A stretch of DNA of 5,866 bases from Nocardioidaceae bacterium (GTDB lineage Bacteria > Actinomycetota > Actinomycetes > Propionibacteriales > Nocardioidaceae): contig JACCUS010000489.1 of the NCBI GenBank assembly GCA_013811715.1, positions 1 through 5,866 of the forward strand. The letters run 5' to 3'. The notes under the pieces are model-generated. The model was not told the origin of the DNA, searched no databases, and saw nothing but the letters and a program-made list of their open reading frames with translations. Shown here one piece after another: positions 5,833 to 5,866 of the stretch. The first letter of the stretch is position 1. Each line of letters starts with the position of its first letter. The position numbers were made by a program, and so were the translations under genes.

Positions 5833-5859
5833 GTTCTAGCCCGGCCGCCGCAACCTCAA
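5833..5859 (-). promoter_or_regulatory. Possible sigma-70-like promoter of the cupin gene
   Basis: On the minus strand, TTGAGG (5859-5854) and TAGAAC (5838-5833) are separated by 15 bases and lie 31 bases before ATG 5802. The spacing is shorter than the usual 17, and the hexamers match the consensus only in part, so this is a weak call. It stands out mainly because the surrounding DNA is so GC-rich. Confidence 0.22.
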
Positions 5860-5866
5860 TCCCCCC

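Noticed and set aside
1..5866. CRISPR array, tRNA/rRNA genes, insertion sequences
   Set aside because: I saw no regularly spaced repeats, no cloverleaf or rRNA sequence, and no transposase motifs or terminal repeats with target duplications on either strand.

Overview
The window is GC-rich (by eye about 70%) and uses G/C-ending codons throughout. It opens in the 3' part of a ribosomal protein S7 gene whose closing residues (KRKDDIYRMAQANKAFAHYRW-type C-terminus) fit a deep-branching actinobacterium, perhaps of the Thermoleophilia/Solirubrobacterales. That placement is an inference from motifs, not from a search.

Layout: (1) positions 1-375, + strand, rpsG without its 5' end. The elongation factor G gene that usually follows it is absent. 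(2) About 430-570, + strand, a frameshifted remnant of the C-terminal end of a LamG (concanavalin-like jelly-roll) gene. (3) 571-687, a gap with two hairpins. (4) 688-1814, - strand, a two-gene lipoprotein-processing cassette: an LspA-like signal peptidase II gene followed, with a GTGA overlap, by an Lgt-like diacylglyceryltransferase gene. The LspA-like protein keeps both catalytic aspartates but has lost its first membrane segment. (5) 1821-2573, + strand, a LamG-domain reading frame with no usable start codon. It meets the lspA start head to head inside an 11-bp imperfect inverted repeat. (6) 2587-5238, + strand, an 883-residue protein: a long beta-rich N-terminal part of an uncharacterised type, then two thioredoxin-fold domains that have both lost the CxxC cysteines. 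(7) 5239-5802, - strand, a cupin gene convergent with it; its conserved C-terminal part continues in another frame after a one-base shift.

Taken together, this is a housekeeping operon end joined to an accessory region with several truncated or frameshifted genes. The LamG frame and the large thioredoxin-fused protein are 13 bp apart on the same strand and look like one transcription unit. The lspA-lgt pair is a second unit that runs the opposite way. No lipobox protein that the pair could process is visible in the window. The recurring pattern (two LamG C-termini, both partners cut at one divergent junction, frameshifts repaired by one base) points to local rearrangement and decay, or alternatively to assembly or sequencing error. 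These options cannot be separated from the sequence alone. The best candidate for something undescribed is the 883-residue protein with two redox-dead thioredoxin domains next to a LamG protein.
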